Numbered from the stretch's first letter, positions 1 to 9,356 are shown. The stretch is DNA of 64,000 nt from Chryseobacterium sp. IHB B 17019 (GCF_001456155.1 NZ_CP013293.1:2852001-2916000), one strand, 5' to 3'. A program made the numbers and translations. Notes: generated by a model not told the origin, from the sequence alone.

Positions 1-2877
1 TTCATCAAGGTCATTTTTCACGCCCTGAGAAGTTTTACCGCTTACCAGTGTATTTAATTTTTCAATTAAAGTATTTCTCAAATCATCAAACTTAGCTTTA
101 TAAGTATTTTCAATCTCTTCAAGCTTAAGTTTTTCTTCAGTTCTCTTCTTTTTATCTTTAATGTTTCTTGAGAACAATTTCTTGTCGATCACAACACCTC
201 TTAATGATGAGTCAGCCTTCAATGAAGCATCTTTCACATCACCGGCCTTGTCACCAAAGATTGCTCTAAGAAGCTTTTCTTCAGGAGTAGGGTCAGATTC
301 ACCTTTTGGAGTGATCTTACCGATCATGATGTCTCCAGGCTTCACTTCGGCACCGATTCTGATCATACCGTTTTCGTCAAGATCTTTCGTAGCTTCTTCA
401 GAAACGTTCGGAATATCTGCTGTAAGCTCTTCCATACCTAATTTGGTATCACGAACTTCAAGAGAATATTCATCCACGTGGATTGAAGTAAACCAGTCTT
501 CACGTACAACTTTTTCGTTGATTACGATTGCATCCTCGAAGTTGTATCCTTTCCAAGGCATGAAGGCAACCACTAAGTTTCTACCAAGAGCCAATTCTCC
601 GTTTTCGGTAGCATAACCGTCGCAAAGTACCTGTCCTTTTTCCACTACATCACCTACTCTTACGTTTGGTCTTAGGGTAATTGTTGTACTTTGGTTGGTT
701 TTTCTGAACTTAGTTAAGTTATATGTTTTAGTAGCGGATTCGAATTGTACTAAATCTTCGTCTTCGCTTCTTTCATATTTAATAACGATTTTGTCAGCAT
801 CTACATATTCTACAGTACCTGTACCTTCAGCATTGATCAAAATTCTAGAATCTTTTGCAACTTGTTGTTCCAGACCTGTACCTACGATTGGAGCCTGTGG
901 CTTCAATAGAGGAACTGCCTGACGCATCATGTTTGATCCCATCAATGCACGGTTCGCATCATCATGCTCCAGGAATGGAATTAATGAAGCTGAAATACCG
1001 GAAATCTGGTTTGGTGCAACGTCGATAAGGTCAACCTGGCTTGGCTCAACTACCGGGTAGTCACCATCCAATCTTGCAATGATTCTGTCTGTTAAGAAAT
1101 CACCATTATCACTTAATTCAACGTTTGCCTGAGCAATTACTTTAGATTCTTCATCTTCAGCATTTAGATAAATAGGATCTGCGGTAAGATCAATCTTACT
1201 ATCAGCTACTTTTCTATATGGTGTTTCGATGAAACCTAATCTGTTGATTTTAGCATAAATACCTAAAGATGAAATCAAACCGATGTTTGGTCCTTCCGGA
1301 GTTTCAATCGGGCAAATTCTTCCGTAGTGAGTATGGTGAACGTCACGAACCTCGAAACCTGCTCTTTCTCTTGATAAACCTCCAGGCCCTAGTGCAGAAA
1401 GTCTACGCTTGTGCGTGATTTCTGATAGTGGGTTGGTTTGGTCCATGAACTGAGAAAGCTGGTTGGTACCAAAGAACGAGTTGATTACAGATGTTAAAGT
1501 TTTCGCATTTACAAGGTCAAGCGGAGTAAAGATTTCGTTATCTCTAACGTTCATTCTTTCCTTGATTGTTCTTGCAATTCTTGAAAGACCAACACCGAAC
1601 TGTCCTGCTAATTGCTCACCAACAGTTTTAATTCTTCTGTTTGATAAGTGGTCGATATCATCAACCTCTGCTTTAGAGTTTACAAGCTCGATCAAATGTC
1701 TTACGATCGCGATGATATCTTCTTTTGTAAGAACTTCAGTTGTAGTAGGGATGTTTAGACCTAACTTTTTGTTTAGTCTGTAACGTCCTACTTCACCTAA
1801 TGAATATCTTTGCTCAGAGAAGAATAATTTTTCAATGATTCCTCTTGCTGTTTCCTCATCTGGCGGATCTGCATTTCTTAACTGACGATAAATGTATTCT
1901 ACCGCTTCTTTTTCAGAGTTGGTAGGGTCTTTTTGTAATGTATTCTGGATGATAGAGAATTCGTTACTGTTTTCTTTGTGAATCAAAATAGATTTCACAC
2001 CAGCATCCAGGATAAGATCTAAATGTTCTTTTTCAAGGATTGTTTCTCTATCCAGGATGATTTCGTTTCTTTCGATAGAAACTACTTCTCCTGTATCTTC
2101 ATCTACGAAGTCTTCGAACCAAGTGTTCAATACTCTCGCAGCCAATGTTCTTCCTTCTACTTTTTTAAGGGCAGCTTTAGAAACTTTTACTTCTTCAGCA
2201 AGGTCGAAGATCTGAAGGATATCCTTATCAGATTCGTAACCGATAGCTCTTAAAAGGGTAGTTAATGGTAATTTTTTCTTACGGTCGATATACGCGTACA
2301 TTACGCTGTTGATATCTGTTGTAAATTCCATCCAAGATCCTTTGAAAGGAATAATTCTTGAATAGTACAATTTGGTTCCGTTTGCGTGGTAAGTCTGTCC
2401 GAAGAATACACCAGGTGAACGGTGAAGCTGCGTAACGATAACTCTCTCAGCACCATTGATGATGAAAGATCCACTAGGCGTCATGTAAGGAACCGGGCCT
2501 AAGTATACATCCTGAACAACAGTCTGGAAATCCTCGTGCTCAGGGTCTGTACAATACAATTTAAGTCTTGCTTTTAGAGGAACTGAATAGGTCAATCCTC
2601 TTTCCACACACTCGTCGATTGAATAACGTGGAGAATCTACCAGGTAATCTAAAAACTCTAATACAAACTGGTTTCTAGAATCGGTAATTGGGAAATTTTC
2701 TTGGAAAGTCTTATACAAACCTTCGTCTCTTCTGTCTTCAGGAAGCGTATCAAGCTGAAAAAATTCACTAAAAGACTCAATCTGGATATCCAAAAAGTCC
2801 GGAGTGATGATTTTTCCTTTCGCTGAAGAGAAATTAACTCTCTGATTTCCCCTAGTTGTTGATGTTGTTTTACTCAT
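1..2877 (-). CDS. rpoB: RNA polymerase beta subunit, N-terminal ~959 residues (3' end outside window)
   Basis: This is the catalytic beta subunit of RNA polymerase, which forms the active-centre cleft with beta'. The minus-strand frame starts [18 protein letters not shown] and stays open to base 1, giving about 959 of the roughly 1270 residues usual in flavobacteria. The conserved segment [12 protein letters not shown] and the N-terminal protrusion and lobe regions are recognisable. The rifampicin-binding cluster falls inside the visible part. The ATG at 2877-2875 is the only sensible start. The gene follows rplL after a long 638-nt gap that carries its own promoter, so it can be transcribed apart from the ribosomal protein operon. 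rpoC is expected just beyond the left edge. Confidence 0.97.
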   Translation of the reverse strand, partial: MSKTTSTTRGNQRVNFSSAKGKIITPDFLDIQIESFSEFFQLDTLPEDRRDEGLYKTFQENFPITDSRNQFVLEFLDYLVDSPRYSIDECVERGLTYSVPLKARLKLYCTDPEHEDFQTVVQDVYLGPVPYMTPSGSFIINGAERVIVTQLHRSPGVFFGQTYHANGTKLYYSRIIPFKGSWMEFTTDINSVMYAYIDRKKKLPLTTLLRAIGYESDKDILQIFDLAEEVKVSKAALKKVEGRTLAARVLNTWFEDFVDEDTGEVVSIERNEIILDRETILEKEHLDLILDAGVKSILIHKENSNEFSIIQNTLQKDPTNSEKEAVEYIYRQLRNADPPDEETARGIIEKLFFSEQRYSLGEVGRYRLNKKLGLNIPTTTEVLTKEDIIAIVRHLIELVNSKAEVDDIDHLSNRRIKTVGEQLAGQFGVGLSRIARTIKERMNVRDNEIFTPLDLVNAKTLTSVINSFFGTNQLSQFMDQTNPLSEITHKRRLSALGPGGLSRERAGFEVRDVHHTHYGRICPIETPEGPNIGLISSLGIYAKINRLGFIETPYRKVADSKIDLTADPIYLNAEDEESKVIAQANVELSDNGDFLTDRIIARLDGDYPVVEPSQVDLIDVAPNQISGISASLIPFLEHDDANRALMGSNMMRQAVPLLKPQAPIVGTGLEQQVAKDSRILINAEGTGTVEYVDADKIVIKYERSEDEDLVQFESATKTYNLTKFRKTNQSTTITLRPNVRVGDVVEKGQVLCDGYATENGELALGRNLVVAFMPWKGYNFEDAIVINEKVVREDWFTSIHVDEYSLEVRDTKLGMEELTADIPNVSEEATKDLDENGMIRIGAEVKPGDIMIGKITPKGESDPTPEEKLLRAIFGDKAGDVKDASLKADSSLRGVVIDKKLFSRNIKDKKKRTEEKLKLEEIENTYKAKFDDLRNTLIEKLNTLVSGKTSQGVKNDLDE

Positions 2878-3204
2878 AAAACTTTTAAGAAAGGGTTAAA
2901 AAATATTTTGATTCATTAAAAAATATCAGGAGAAGATAATAGAGAATTGAAAAAGAGAAAAGATTTCAAATGTTTGGCGCTATTAGAAATAATCTTTATT
3001 CTTTGTTCTTTATTCTTACAATCTAATTCCTAACTGCAACACTGGTATATCTTTTCACAGTGTAATGCAAAATATTTTTATTACTTTTGAGGCAGAATTG
3101 GATGCTATCCATATACAAGAAATCCCTTTCATTGATTTTACATGAAAGAGTTGATTTTCAATATTTTACAGATTTATAAACAATTATTCGCGCCAAAAGA
3201 GGAG

Positions 3205-3235
3205 CAAAGATACAAAAACTTATCCACATTTACAA
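3205..3235 (-). promoter_or_regulatory. Promoter of rpoB (Bacteroidota type)
   Basis: On the minus strand a TTG (3233-3235) is followed after 20 bases by TATCTTTG (3205-3212). This matches the Bacteroidota sigma-ABfr consensus TTG-N19-ish-TAnnTTTG. Transcription would begin near 3198, leaving a leader of about 320 nt before rpoB. Confidence 0.7.
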
Positions 3236-3354
3236 CATTTGACTTGATAATTTGTTTTGCGAATTTTGAATTTGCTATTCCTTGAATTTAATTTAAATTG
3301 ATCTTGTTTTACCGACAGACATCCTAGCCCCGATAGGAGCATTTGTTTGAGCTC

Positions 3355-3409
3355 ATTTTGTATTTTTAGGTTGCGGCGGCAAAGCCGCCGCAACCTAAAA
3401 ATACAAAAT
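3355..3409. repeat. Perfect 26-bp inverted repeat with 3-nt loop
   Basis: The left arm (3355-3380) and right arm (3384-3409) are exact reverse complements around the loop AAA. The inner part of the stem is very GC-rich (GGTTGCGGCGGC), unlike the AT-rich surroundings. The flanks carry CTAGCCCCGATAGGAGC on one side and GATAGCGGGATTAAGCTCC on the other, so the whole may be a REP- or MITE-like unit spanning about 3320-3440. In RNA it would form a very stable hairpin on either strand. Confidence 0.8.
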
Positions 3410-3465
3410 AGCGAGTGCGGATAGCGGGATTAAGCTCCTTAAAAATTATAATCTGCATTGGGGAA

Positions 3466-3493
3466 TAAAAAAAGCCCGGACAATGTCCAGGCT
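3466..3493 (-). terminator. Terminator or attenuator after rplL
   Basis: On the minus strand, AAGCCTGGAC and GTCCGGGCTT pair around a short loop and are followed by a run of T. The hairpin lies about 25 bases past the rplL stop. It probably ends or attenuates the L11 operon before rpoB. Confidence 0.8.
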
Positions 3494-3515
3494 TCATATT
3501 TTTGGTAAACTAGAA

Positions 3516-3884
3516 TTATTTCAATTCTACTTCAGCACCAGCTTCTTCTAATTGCTTCTTAAGAGCTTCAGCTTCGTCTTTAGAGATACCAGTTTTGATT
3601 GGAGCAGGAGCACCATCTACGATATCTTTAGCTTCTTTAAGACCAGCACCAGTTAAATCTTTTACTAATTTAACGATAGCTAATTTAGAAGCACCTGCAG
3701 ACTTAAGAATTACGTCGAATTCAGTCTTTTCTTCAGCAGCTTCACCTGCACCACCTGCAGCAACTACTACAGCAGCAGCAGCTGGCTCAATTCCGTACTC
3801 ATCCTTAAGGATAGTAGCTAATTCGTTTACGTCTTTTACTGTTAGGTTTACTAGCGTTTCAGCTAAATTTTTTAAATCTGACAT
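3516..3884 (-). CDS. rplL: 50S ribosomal protein L7/L12
   Basis: This is the stalk protein of the large ribosomal subunit, which recruits translational GTPases. Its 122 residues match the family length. An N-terminal dimerisation segment is followed by a flexible Ala/Gly/Val hinge at about residues 35-52 ([19 protein letters not shown]). The conserved C-terminal domain contains [20 protein letters not shown]. It is the last gene of the rplK-rplA-rplJ-rplL operon, 46 bases after rplJ, and is followed by a hairpin terminator. Dimers bind the C-terminal helix of L10, encoded just upstream. Confidence 0.98.
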   Translation of the reverse strand: MSDLKNLAETLVNLTVKDVNELATILKDEYGIEPAAAAVVVAAGGAGEAAEEKTEFDVILKSAGASKLAIVKLVKDLTGAGLKEAKDIVDGAPAPIKTGISKDEAEALKKQLEEAGAEVELK

Positions 3885-3930
3885 TGTTGTAATGTTTTTG
3901 TTGATTATTTATTTAATTTTTTGAGTGTAA

Positions 3931-4524
3931 TTATTCAGCAGCTGGCGTTTCGTCAGTGCTTTCTGTAGCAGGAGCTTCCGGAGCTTCAGAAGCAGGAGTT
4001 TCTTCCACAGCAGGTGCAGCTTCTTCAGCTTTAGCTTCTACTGTTTCAGGTTTGTTTTGAAGAGCAGAAACAACTCTCTGGATTGGAGACTGAAGTAATC
4101 CGATGATTTCACCGATCATTTCTTCTCTAGACTTGATATTTACTAAAGTGTCCAGATTGTTGTCACCAACATAGAAAGTTTCCTGAACAAAAGCAGACTT
4201 AAGAGCCGGCTTCTCTTCTTTCTTTCTGAAATCTTTGATTAATTTTGCAGGAGCGTTTGAAGTCTCAGCGATCATTAATGCAGAGTTTCCTTTGAAAGTC
4301 TGGAACATTTCAGAGTAATCTACTCCTTCAATCTGCTCCATTGCTTTTTGTAAAAGTGTATTTTTTACAACCTTTACTTTGATATTTTGTTTGAAAGCCT
4401 GTCTTCTGAATTCTGAAGACTTAGCAGCGTTCAATCCGTCTAGATCTGCTACGTATACTACTTTTGCATCCTGAAGCAAGTCTTTGATCTCTTGTATTGC
4501 TACAACTTTTTGGTCTTTTGTCAT
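3931..4524 (-). CDS. rplJ: 50S ribosomal protein L10 with acidic Ala/Pro/Glu-rich tail
   Basis: L10 anchors L7/L12 dimers to the ribosome at the base of the stalk. The N-terminal RNA-binding domain (MTKDQKVVAIQEIKDLLQDA onward) and the helical L12-binding region are present. After about residue 160 there is a low-complexity tail of roughly 35 residues rich in Ala, Glu, Pro and Thr (for example EEAAPAVEETPASEAPEAP). The total is 197 residues against the more usual 165-175. The gene lies between rplA and rplL in the standard order. The identity is certain; the role of the tail is unknown. Confidence 0.97.
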   Translation of the reverse strand: MTKDQKVVAIQEIKDLLQDAKVVYVADLDGLNAAKSSEFRRQAFKQNIKVKVVKNTLLQKAMEQIEGVDYSEMFQTFKGNSALMIAETSNAPAKLIKDFRKKEEKPALKSAFVQETFYVGDNNLDTLVNIKSREEMIGEIIGLLQSPIQRVVSALQNKPETVEAKAEEAAPAVEETPASEAPEAPATESTDETPAAE

Positions 4525-4541
4525 TGTCTTAAGGATTTATA

Positions 4542-5234
4542 TTAGTTAACAGATTTAGTATCAATTGCAATACCCGGGCTCATTGTAGAAGACAAGTAGA
4601 TGCTTTTTACATAAGTTCCTTTAGCAGCAGTCGGTTTCATTTTGATCAATGTAGAAATTAATTCCTGAGCATTTTCTCTTAATTTATCAGCATCGAAAGA
4701 TACTTTACCGATAGCAGCATGGATGATACCATATTTATCTACTTTGAAATCGATTTTACCAGCTTTCACCTCAGTTACTGCTTTACCAATTTCCATTGTT
4801 ACAGTACCTGATTTAGGGTTTGGCATTAAACCTCTTGGTCCTAATACTCTACCTAAAGGTCCTAATTTACCCATTACAGCTGGCATAGTAACGATAACGT
4901 CAACATCTGTCCAACCGCTTTTGATTTTATCTAAATACTCGTCAAGACCTACATAGTCTGCACCAGCAGCTTTAGCTTCAGCTTCTTTATCTGGAGTAAC
5001 AAGAGCTAATACTTTAACATCTTTACCAGTACCGTGAGGAAGAGATACAACACCTCTTACCATTTGGTTTGCCTTTCTTGGGTCTACCCCTAATCTTACA
5101 GCGATATCTACAGAAGCATCAAACTTTGCAGTGTTTACTTCTTTCACTAGAGCTGAACCTTCAGAAAGGTTATAAATCCTTCCTTTTTCTACTTTGCTTA
5201 AAGCTTCTTTTTGCTTTTTTGTTAATTTTGCCAT
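4542..5234 (-). CDS. rplA: 50S ribosomal protein L1
   Basis: L1 forms the mobile L1 stalk of the large subunit and helps release deacylated tRNA. It is also a classical translational repressor of its own operon. The protein is 230 residues, the normal size, with the signature [20 protein letters not shown] and the downstream PNPKSGTVT segment. It lies 11 bases after rplK and 17 bases before rplJ, so the genes are almost certainly co-transcribed. Confidence 0.98.
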   Translation of the reverse strand: MAKLTKKQKEALSKVEKGRIYNLSEGSALVKEVNTAKFDASVDIAVRLGVDPRKANQMVRGVVSLPHGTGKDVKVLALVTPDKEAEAKAAGADYVGLDEYLDKIKSGWTDVDVIVTMPAVMGKLGPLGRVLGPRGLMPNPKSGTVTMEIGKAVTEVKAGKIDFKVDKYGIIHAAIGKVSFDADKLRENAQELISTLIKMKPTAAKGTYVKSIYLSSTMSPGIAIDTKSVN

Positions 5235-5245
5235 TTCAATAAGTT

Positions 5246-5689
5246 TTAAGCGTTAGTTGGTTTAGTTCCTGTTACTCTTAATCCCATAGATCTTGCTGTA
5301 CCTGCAACCATAGAAATAGCTGAATCCATTGTAAAGCAGTTAAGGTCTGCCATTTTATCTTCAGCGATTTTCTTTACCTGATCCCAAGATACAGAACCTA
5401 CTTTGTTTCTGTTTGGTTCACCGGAACCTCCCTTGATTTTAGCGGCATCCATCAACTGGATCGCTGCAGGTGGAGTTTTAATAACGAATTCAAAAGATTT
5501 GTCTTCGTATACTGTAATTACTACAGGTAAAACTTGCCCTGGCTTATCTTGGGTTCTCCCGTTAAATTGCTTACAAAACTCCATGATGTTAACACCTGCA
5601 GAACCCAAAGCTGGACCTACTGGTGGAGACGGGTTTGCTGCCCCTCCTTTCACCTGAAGCTTTACCATTTTAAAGACTTTCTTAGCCAT
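5246..5689 (-). CDS. rplK: 50S ribosomal protein L11
   Basis: L11 binds the GTPase-associated region of 23S rRNA. The 147-residue protein has the N-terminal proline-rich motif [20 protein letters not shown] and the C-terminal rRNA-binding domain ending [12 protein letters not shown]. It is the first gene of the rplK-rplA-rplJ-rplL operon and has a well-formed promoter about 100 bases upstream. In many relatives it follows nusG directly; here a secreted-protein gene sits between them. Confidence 0.98.
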   Translation of the reverse strand: MAKKVFKMVKLQVKGGAANPSPPVGPALGSAGVNIMEFCKQFNGRTQDKPGQVLPVVITVYEDKSFEFVIKTPPAAIQLMDAAKIKGGSGEPNRNKVGSVSWDQVKKIAEDKMADLNCFTMDSAISMVAGTARSMGLRVTGTKPTNA

Positions 5690-5743
5690 TGTTTGTTTTT
5701 TAAATTTGAATAATTAATGAGTTTGGAAGCATTATTATTCAGC

Positions 5744-5774
5744 AGGTTACCCCATTCTCACATTAGGCTAACCT
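5744..5774 (-). promoter_or_regulatory. Candidate leader hairpin of the rplK operon
   Basis: In the rplK leader, AGGTTA (5744-5749) and TAACCT (5769-5774) can pair around a 19-nt loop. The position, between the promoter and the first gene of the L11-L1 operon, is where L1 autoregulatory leaders occur in many bacteria. The structure is short, and I infer the role from position only. Confidence 0.3.
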
Positions 5775-5787
5775 ACTTTTCGGATTG

Positions 5788-5817
5788 CAAAAGTATAAAA
5801 AATTTTTGAAATAGCAA
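5788..5817 (-). promoter_or_regulatory. Promoter of rplK-rplA-rplJ-rplL
   Basis: On the minus strand a TTG (5815-5817) is separated by 19 bases from TACTTTTG (5788-5795). This is a textbook Bacteroidota promoter placed about 100 bases upstream of rplK. Confidence 0.75.
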
Positions 5818-5867
5818 ATGGATATCCTTGATTTTTAGAAAGTTTTAAAGAAATACATTTAAATATA

Positions 5868-5905
5868 TAAAAAAACCTTCCCAATCAAAGATCTGATAAG
5901 GAAGG
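5868..5905 (-). terminator. Terminator after the C1q-like gene
   Basis: GGAAGG (5900-5905) and CCTTCC (5876-5881) form a stem on the minus strand, followed by a T run. It separates the C1q-like gene from rplK. Confidence 0.65.
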
Positions 5906-5934
5906 ACACACGTTGAAAAAAAAATTGTAATTTT

Positions 5935-6798
5935 TTATAGAATCTTGTTGATTATTAATTTTGATGAAGTTTTATCTATTTTTAAGTCACTCAAAGAGCC
6001 AACCATATTACTTGTACCAAATGTCAGGAATTGTAAGGCTACTTTTTGCCCCGCTTTCAGCCATAATGTAGAATTAGTAACCAAAAAGAATAAACTTGCA
6101 GCCATACCCGGATTTTTTGTCCCTCTGTATATAACGTTGTGAGAAGTGGAAACGCGTCCTCCATCTACCACCAACGCCGTGAAAGCATCACCTGAAGTAC
6201 CGTCAAAACTACCCGAACCTTCTGCAGGAGTGATAAACCCACATACTCCATACATAAAGTACAGTCCGTCTTTAGGAACCACAAATTCTCCTGTAAGCGG
6301 GTTGTATGCATTCATAGAATCATATTGCTCATCTAATTTCAGGGTTGTAAATTCATTGTCATTCCAGTCATTGTCAGCAGATAGCGTTGCTCCAGCTGTA
6401 GCACTTAAAATTCTGTTTCCGGAATTATTAACTGAAAATGCATCTCCCCCAGCAACCTTAATTACCCCATTATTATCAGCTACCAACAGTCTGTCCGATC
6501 CCAACCCTACATTATTATTAATGTCTCTTATTCTAACATTTCCATTCACAACATCCAGACGCTCCGTAGGAACTGTAGTTCCTATTCCGACAGATATTGT
6601 ACCCTGTCCCACTCCCGAATTTACAGCTACTGTAAAGTCATTAGACTGTTGAACAATAGAAGGGATTCCGGTTTTAGGATTGTCCCTAGCTCCGTCAATA
6701 TGAAACATTCCTTGAGGATTAGGAGTATTAATCCCTACTTGTGCAAAGAATAAGCTTGAAGAAAATATTGAAATAATTAAAAGTAATTTTTTATTCAT
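5935..6798 (-). CDS. Secreted protein with C-terminal C1q-like domain
   Basis: I chose the ATG at 6798 because it gives a clean signal peptide (MNKKLLLIISIFSSSLFFAQ); the upstream in-frame ATG would overlap the promoter. The N-terminal part has VGINTPNPQGMFHIDG and GTTVPTERLDVV segments of the kind seen in flavobacterial surface and fibre-like proteins. The C-terminal half resembles the C1q/TNF jelly-roll: YNPLTGEFVVPKDGLYFMY, and later LKAGQKVALQF. No T9SS sorting domain is visible at the C-terminus. The gene is a single transcription unit with its own promoter and terminator, set between rplK and nusG. The function is unknown; a surface or extracellular, probably trimeric, protein is the best guess. 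Confidence 0.75.
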   Translation of the reverse strand: MNKKLLLIISIFSSSLFFAQVGINTPNPQGMFHIDGARDNPKTGIPSIVQQSNDFTVAVNSGVGQGTISVGIGTTVPTERLDVVNGNVRIRDINNNVGLGSDRLLVADNNGVIKVAGGDAFSVNNSGNRILSATAGATLSADNDWNDNEFTTLKLDEQYDSMNAYNPLTGEFVVPKDGLYFMYGVCGFITPAEGSGSFDGTSGDAFTALVVDGGRVSTSHNVIYRGTKNPGMAASLFFLVTNSTLWLKAGQKVALQFLTFGTSNMVGSLSDLKIDKTSSKLIINKIL

Positions 6799-6821
6799 CC
6801 TTGTTTGATTTAAAACTCTGA

Positions 6822-6851
6822 CAAAAATAGAAATCAAGAATATTTAATCAA
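6822..6851 (-). promoter_or_regulatory. Promoter of the C1q-like gene
   Basis: On the minus strand a TTG (6849-6851) is separated by 19 bases from TATTTTTG (6822-6829). This fits the Bacteroidota promoter consensus and lies about 25 bases upstream of the chosen start codon. Confidence 0.7.
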
Positions 6852-7119
6852 ATAATCATTGCAGAAATATTCTTTTAAATCTACTAAGACTAATTCCCAT
6901 TGATTAAAATAATTAATAAAAACATACATAATGAAGATAGATATAAACAAATCTTGATTTATCCTCAGAAAATGAATAAGGAAAAAAATTGATTAAAGAA
7001 TAATTTTCAAATTAAAGTGAATTTTAAAATTCAATAAAACATTTTACAATATTTATATTTTAATGAATTTTTTTCTTGGATTAAACGTAGACTCACTTAA
7101 ATTAAAGAATACAGCAACA

Positions 7120-7146
7120 AAAAAAACCGCTCAAAGAGCGGTTTTA
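7120..7146 (-). terminator. Terminator after nusG
   Basis: CCGCTC-AAA-GAGCGG forms a tight stem flanked by A and T runs. It lies just past the nusG stop and ends the secE-nusG transcript, so the inserted C1q-like gene and the L11 operon are separate units. Confidence 0.85.
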
Positions 7147-7163
7147 TATGATAAATATTTTTT

Positions 7164-7706
7164 TTAAACTTTTTCGACTTGCATATAGCTAAGTTCCATT
7201 GGAGTTTTTCTACCGAAAATCAGTACAGAAACCTCAATTTTCTTTTTATCTTCAAGAATTTTTTCAACTGTTCCGTTGAATCCGTTGAATGGTCCGTCAA
7301 TTACTTTAACGTTTTCACCTACAACATAAGGGATTTCAACATCGCTTGCAAATTCAGAAAGTTCATCCATTCTTCCAAGCATTCTGTTTACTTCAGACTT
7401 TCTCATTGGAACAGGATCACCACCTTTCGTTAAACTTAAAAAAGAAATAACTCCAGGAATGTTCTTTATAACGTGAGGAATCTCTCCCATCAGATCAGCT
7501 TCAACCATTAAGTATCCAGGATAGTAAGGTTTCTCTTTAGGAACTTTTTTACCGTTTCTAACTTGGATGACCTTTTCCATAGGAATAACCACTTGAGTAA
7601 CATACTGTTCAAACCCTAAACGTTTGATTTCTGCCTCAATATAGTTTTTCACTTTATTTTCCTGACCGCTGATTGCTTTCAGCACATACCATTTCAATTC
7701 GCTCAT
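7164..7706 (-). CDS. nusG: Transcription termination/antitermination factor NusG
   Basis: NusG binds RNA polymerase, modulates pausing and Rho action, and links transcription to translation. The 180-residue protein begins MSELKWYVLKAISGQENKV, typical of the NGN domain. It carries VPKEKPYYPGYLMVEADL and ends in a KOW domain (GENVKVIDGPFNGFNGTVEKI). It lies 21 bases after secE and is followed by a strong terminator. Confidence 0.98.
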   Translation of the reverse strand: MSELKWYVLKAISGQENKVKNYIEAEIKRLGFEQYVTQVVIPMEKVIQVRNGKKVPKEKPYYPGYLMVEADLMGEIPHVIKNIPGVISFLSLTKGGDPVPMRKSEVNRMLGRMDELSEFASDVEIPYVVGENVKVIDGPFNGFNGTVEKILEDKKKIEVSVLIFGRKTPMELSYMQVEKV

Positions 7707-7727
7707 TGTGGGAAAATACTTTTATTA

Positions 7728-7934
7728 TTAATTGAACAAGTTGATTAGCATTCCTATTATGTTGCTGATTGCTTTAGAAAACAATTCATCAACTCCAAAA
7801 GTAAATAATGCCAAAATAACTGTTGCAATCGTTACGACAATTGTAGAAGACTGCAGATCAGCCCATTTCGGCCATTCAACTTTATGTCTGAATTCGTTAT
7901 AAGAACCTTTTAAAAAATCGATAAATGAACTCAT
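7728..7934 (-). CDS. secE: Preprotein translocase subunit SecE
   Basis: SecE is the small membrane subunit that clamps the SecY channel. The protein, MSSFIDFLKGSYNEFRHKVEWPKWADL onward, is 68 residues and has one membrane segment near the C-terminus (STIVVTIATVILALFTFGV). The conserved amphipathic stretch HKVEWPKW is diagnostic. The reading frame is open further upstream but there it runs into tRNA-Trp, so the ATG at 7934 is the real start. It sits between tRNA-Trp and nusG, as in most Bacteroidota. Confidence 0.96.
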   Translation of the reverse strand: MSSFIDFLKGSYNEFRHKVEWPKWADLQSSTIVVTIATVILALFTFGVDELFSKAISNIIGMLINLFN

Positions 7935-7946
7935 ATTTGTTATTTG

Positions 7947-8017
7947 CACGGGCACAAGGACTCGAACCCTGATCAACGGTTTTGGAGACCGGTATCCTAC
8001 CATTGGACGATGCCCGT
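7947..8017 (-). tRNA. tRNA-Trp (anticodon CCA)
   Basis: On the minus strand the acceptor stem ACGGGCA/TGCCCGT, the T-loop GGTTCGAGTCC and the anticodon loop CTCCAAA read clearly. CCA is not encoded. It sits between tuf and secE, the usual place in this phylum. Confidence 0.95.
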
Positions 8018-8021
8018 AGAT

Positions 8022-8062
8022 TAAAAAGCTTCCGTAAAGAAGTTCCTTACGGAAGCTTTATT
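8022..8062 (-). terminator. Terminator after tuf
   Basis: A perfect 13-bp stem (AAAGCTTCCGTAA, 8025-8037, with its complement at 8047-8059) is followed on the minus strand by a short T run. It lies between the tuf stop and tRNA-Trp, so it must be partly leaky or tRNA-Trp must have its own start. Confidence 0.8.
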
Positions 8063-8074
8063 ATTTTAAGATAA

Positions 8075-9286
8075 TTAATCTAAGATTTCAGTAACCTGAC
8101 CTGAACCAACTGTTCTACCTCCTTCTCTGATCGCAAATCTAAGACCTACGTTAAGAGCGATTGGCTGTAACAATTCTACAGTGATCTCTAAGTTATCACC
8201 AGGCATTACCATTTCTACACCTTCTGGTAAGAAGATCTCACCTGTAACGTCAGTAGTTCTTACGTAGAACTGAGGACGGTATTTGTTGTGGAATGGAGTG
8301 TGACGTCCACCTTCTTCTTTAGAAAGGATATATACTGATGCTTTCAATTTTTTGTGTGGCTTCACAGAGTCTTTCTTAGCGATTACCATACCTCTCTTGA
8401 TGTCAGTTTTTTCAATACCTCTCAACAATAGACCTACGTTATCACCAGCTTCACCTCTGTCTAGGATTTTTCTGAACATCTCAACCCCTGTAATTGTAGA
8501 AGTTAATTTTTCATCACCCATACCAACGATATCAACAGGATCTCCTGTGTTGATAATACCAGCTTCGATTCTACCAGTTGCTACAGTACCTCTACCTGTA
8601 ATAGAGAATACGTCTTCGATTGGCATCAAGAATGGCTTATCTGTATCTCTTACTGGCTCTTCGATCCAAGTATCAACAGCATCCATTAACTGCTCAACAC
8701 TCTTAAACCACTGATCATCAGTGTTTACTGGGCTTGAAGTAGCAGCTGTAAGTGCACCAAGTGCAGAACCTTGAATTACTGGAGAGTTATCTCCGTCGAA
8801 ATCATAAGTAGACAATAAGTCTCTAAGTTCCATTTCAACAAGCTCTAATAACTCAGCATCATCTACCATGTCAACTTTGTTCATGAAAACAACGATTCTA
8901 GGTACGTTTACCTGACGGCAAAGTAGGATATGTTCTCTAGTCTGAGGCATTGGACCATCAGTTGCAGCACATACTACGATAGCTCCATCCATTTGAGCAG
9001 CACCAGTTACCATGTTCTTAACATAGTCGGCGTGACCTGGACAGTCAACGTGAGCATAGTGTCTTTTTTCAGTTTCGTACTCGATGTGAGCAGTATTGAT
9101 AGTGATACCTCTTTCTTTTTCTTCTGGAGCAGAGTCAATTGCAGAGAAGTCTTTTTTCTCAGCAAGACCTTTGCTAGCTAATACAGCAGAAATAGCAGCT
9201 GTAAGAGTAGTTTTACCATGGTCAACGTGACCAATAGTACCAATGTTCAAGTGTGGTTTGTTACGATTAAACGTTTCCTTTGCCAT
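8075..9286 (-). CDS. tuf: Elongation factor Tu
   Basis: EF-Tu delivers aminoacyl-tRNA to the ribosome as a GTPase. The P-loop [10 protein letters not shown], the switch and DCPGH motif ([14 protein letters not shown]), and NKVD are all present, followed by domains II and III. The length is 403 residues, about eight more than the usual 395. The extra residues lie between the G domain and domain II (around [20 protein letters not shown]). The minus-strand start is preceded by a Bacteroidota promoter, and a strong hairpin follows the stop. Confidence 0.98.
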   Translation of the reverse strand: MAKETFNRNKPHLNIGTIGHVDHGKTTLTAAISAVLASKGLAEKKDFSAIDSAPEEKERGITINTAHIEYETEKRHYAHVDCPGHADYVKNMVTGAAQMDGAIVVCAATDGPMPQTREHILLCRQVNVPRIVVFMNKVDMVDDAELLELVEMELRDLLSTYDFDGDNSPVIQGSALGALTAATSSPVNTDDQWFKSVEQLMDAVDTWIEEPVRDTDKPFLMPIEDVFSITGRGTVATGRIEAGIINTGDPVDIVGMGDEKLTSTITGVEMFRKILDRGEAGDNVGLLLRGIEKTDIKRGMVIAKKDSVKPHKKLKASVYILSKEEGGRHTPFHNKYRPQFYVRTTDVTGEIFLPEGVEMVMPGDNLEITVELLQPIALNVGLRFAIREGGRTVGSGQVTEILD

Positions 9287-9328
9287 GATTTAAATTATTT
9301 ATTTATTGTTTTTCAATTTTTCGGTGTG

Positions 9329-9356
9329 CAAATATAATGAATTTTTCAAATACCAA
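9329..9356 (-). promoter_or_regulatory. Probable tuf promoter
   Basis: On the minus strand TATATTTG (9329-9336) is preceded by a TTG (9354-9356) at a 17-base spacing, slightly shorter than ideal. A second -7-like box TAAATTTG lies at 9432-9439 but has no good TTG partner. Confidence 0.55.

Larger units (their letters stand above)
2878..3515. other. Long rplL-rpoB intergenic region
   Basis: This 638-base stretch has no credible gene. From the rplL side it holds a terminator-like hairpin, a perfect 26-bp inverted repeat and a promoter for rpoB. About 320 bases of leader follow the promoter. A smaller 7-bp hairpin (CTTTCAT/ATGAAAG, 3126-3148) lies in that leader. Nothing protein-like is visible on either strand. 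Confidence 0.7.
6799..7163. other. AT-rich gap between the C1q-like gene and nusG
   Basis: These 365 bases hold the promoter of the C1q-like gene and the nusG terminator. The roughly 270 bases between those two signals are very AT-rich. I see no gene or further signal there. Confidence 0.6.

Noticed and set aside
7935..8003. Upstream extension of secE
   Set aside because: The extension would run through tRNA-Trp; the ATG at 7934 gives the normal SecE N-terminus.
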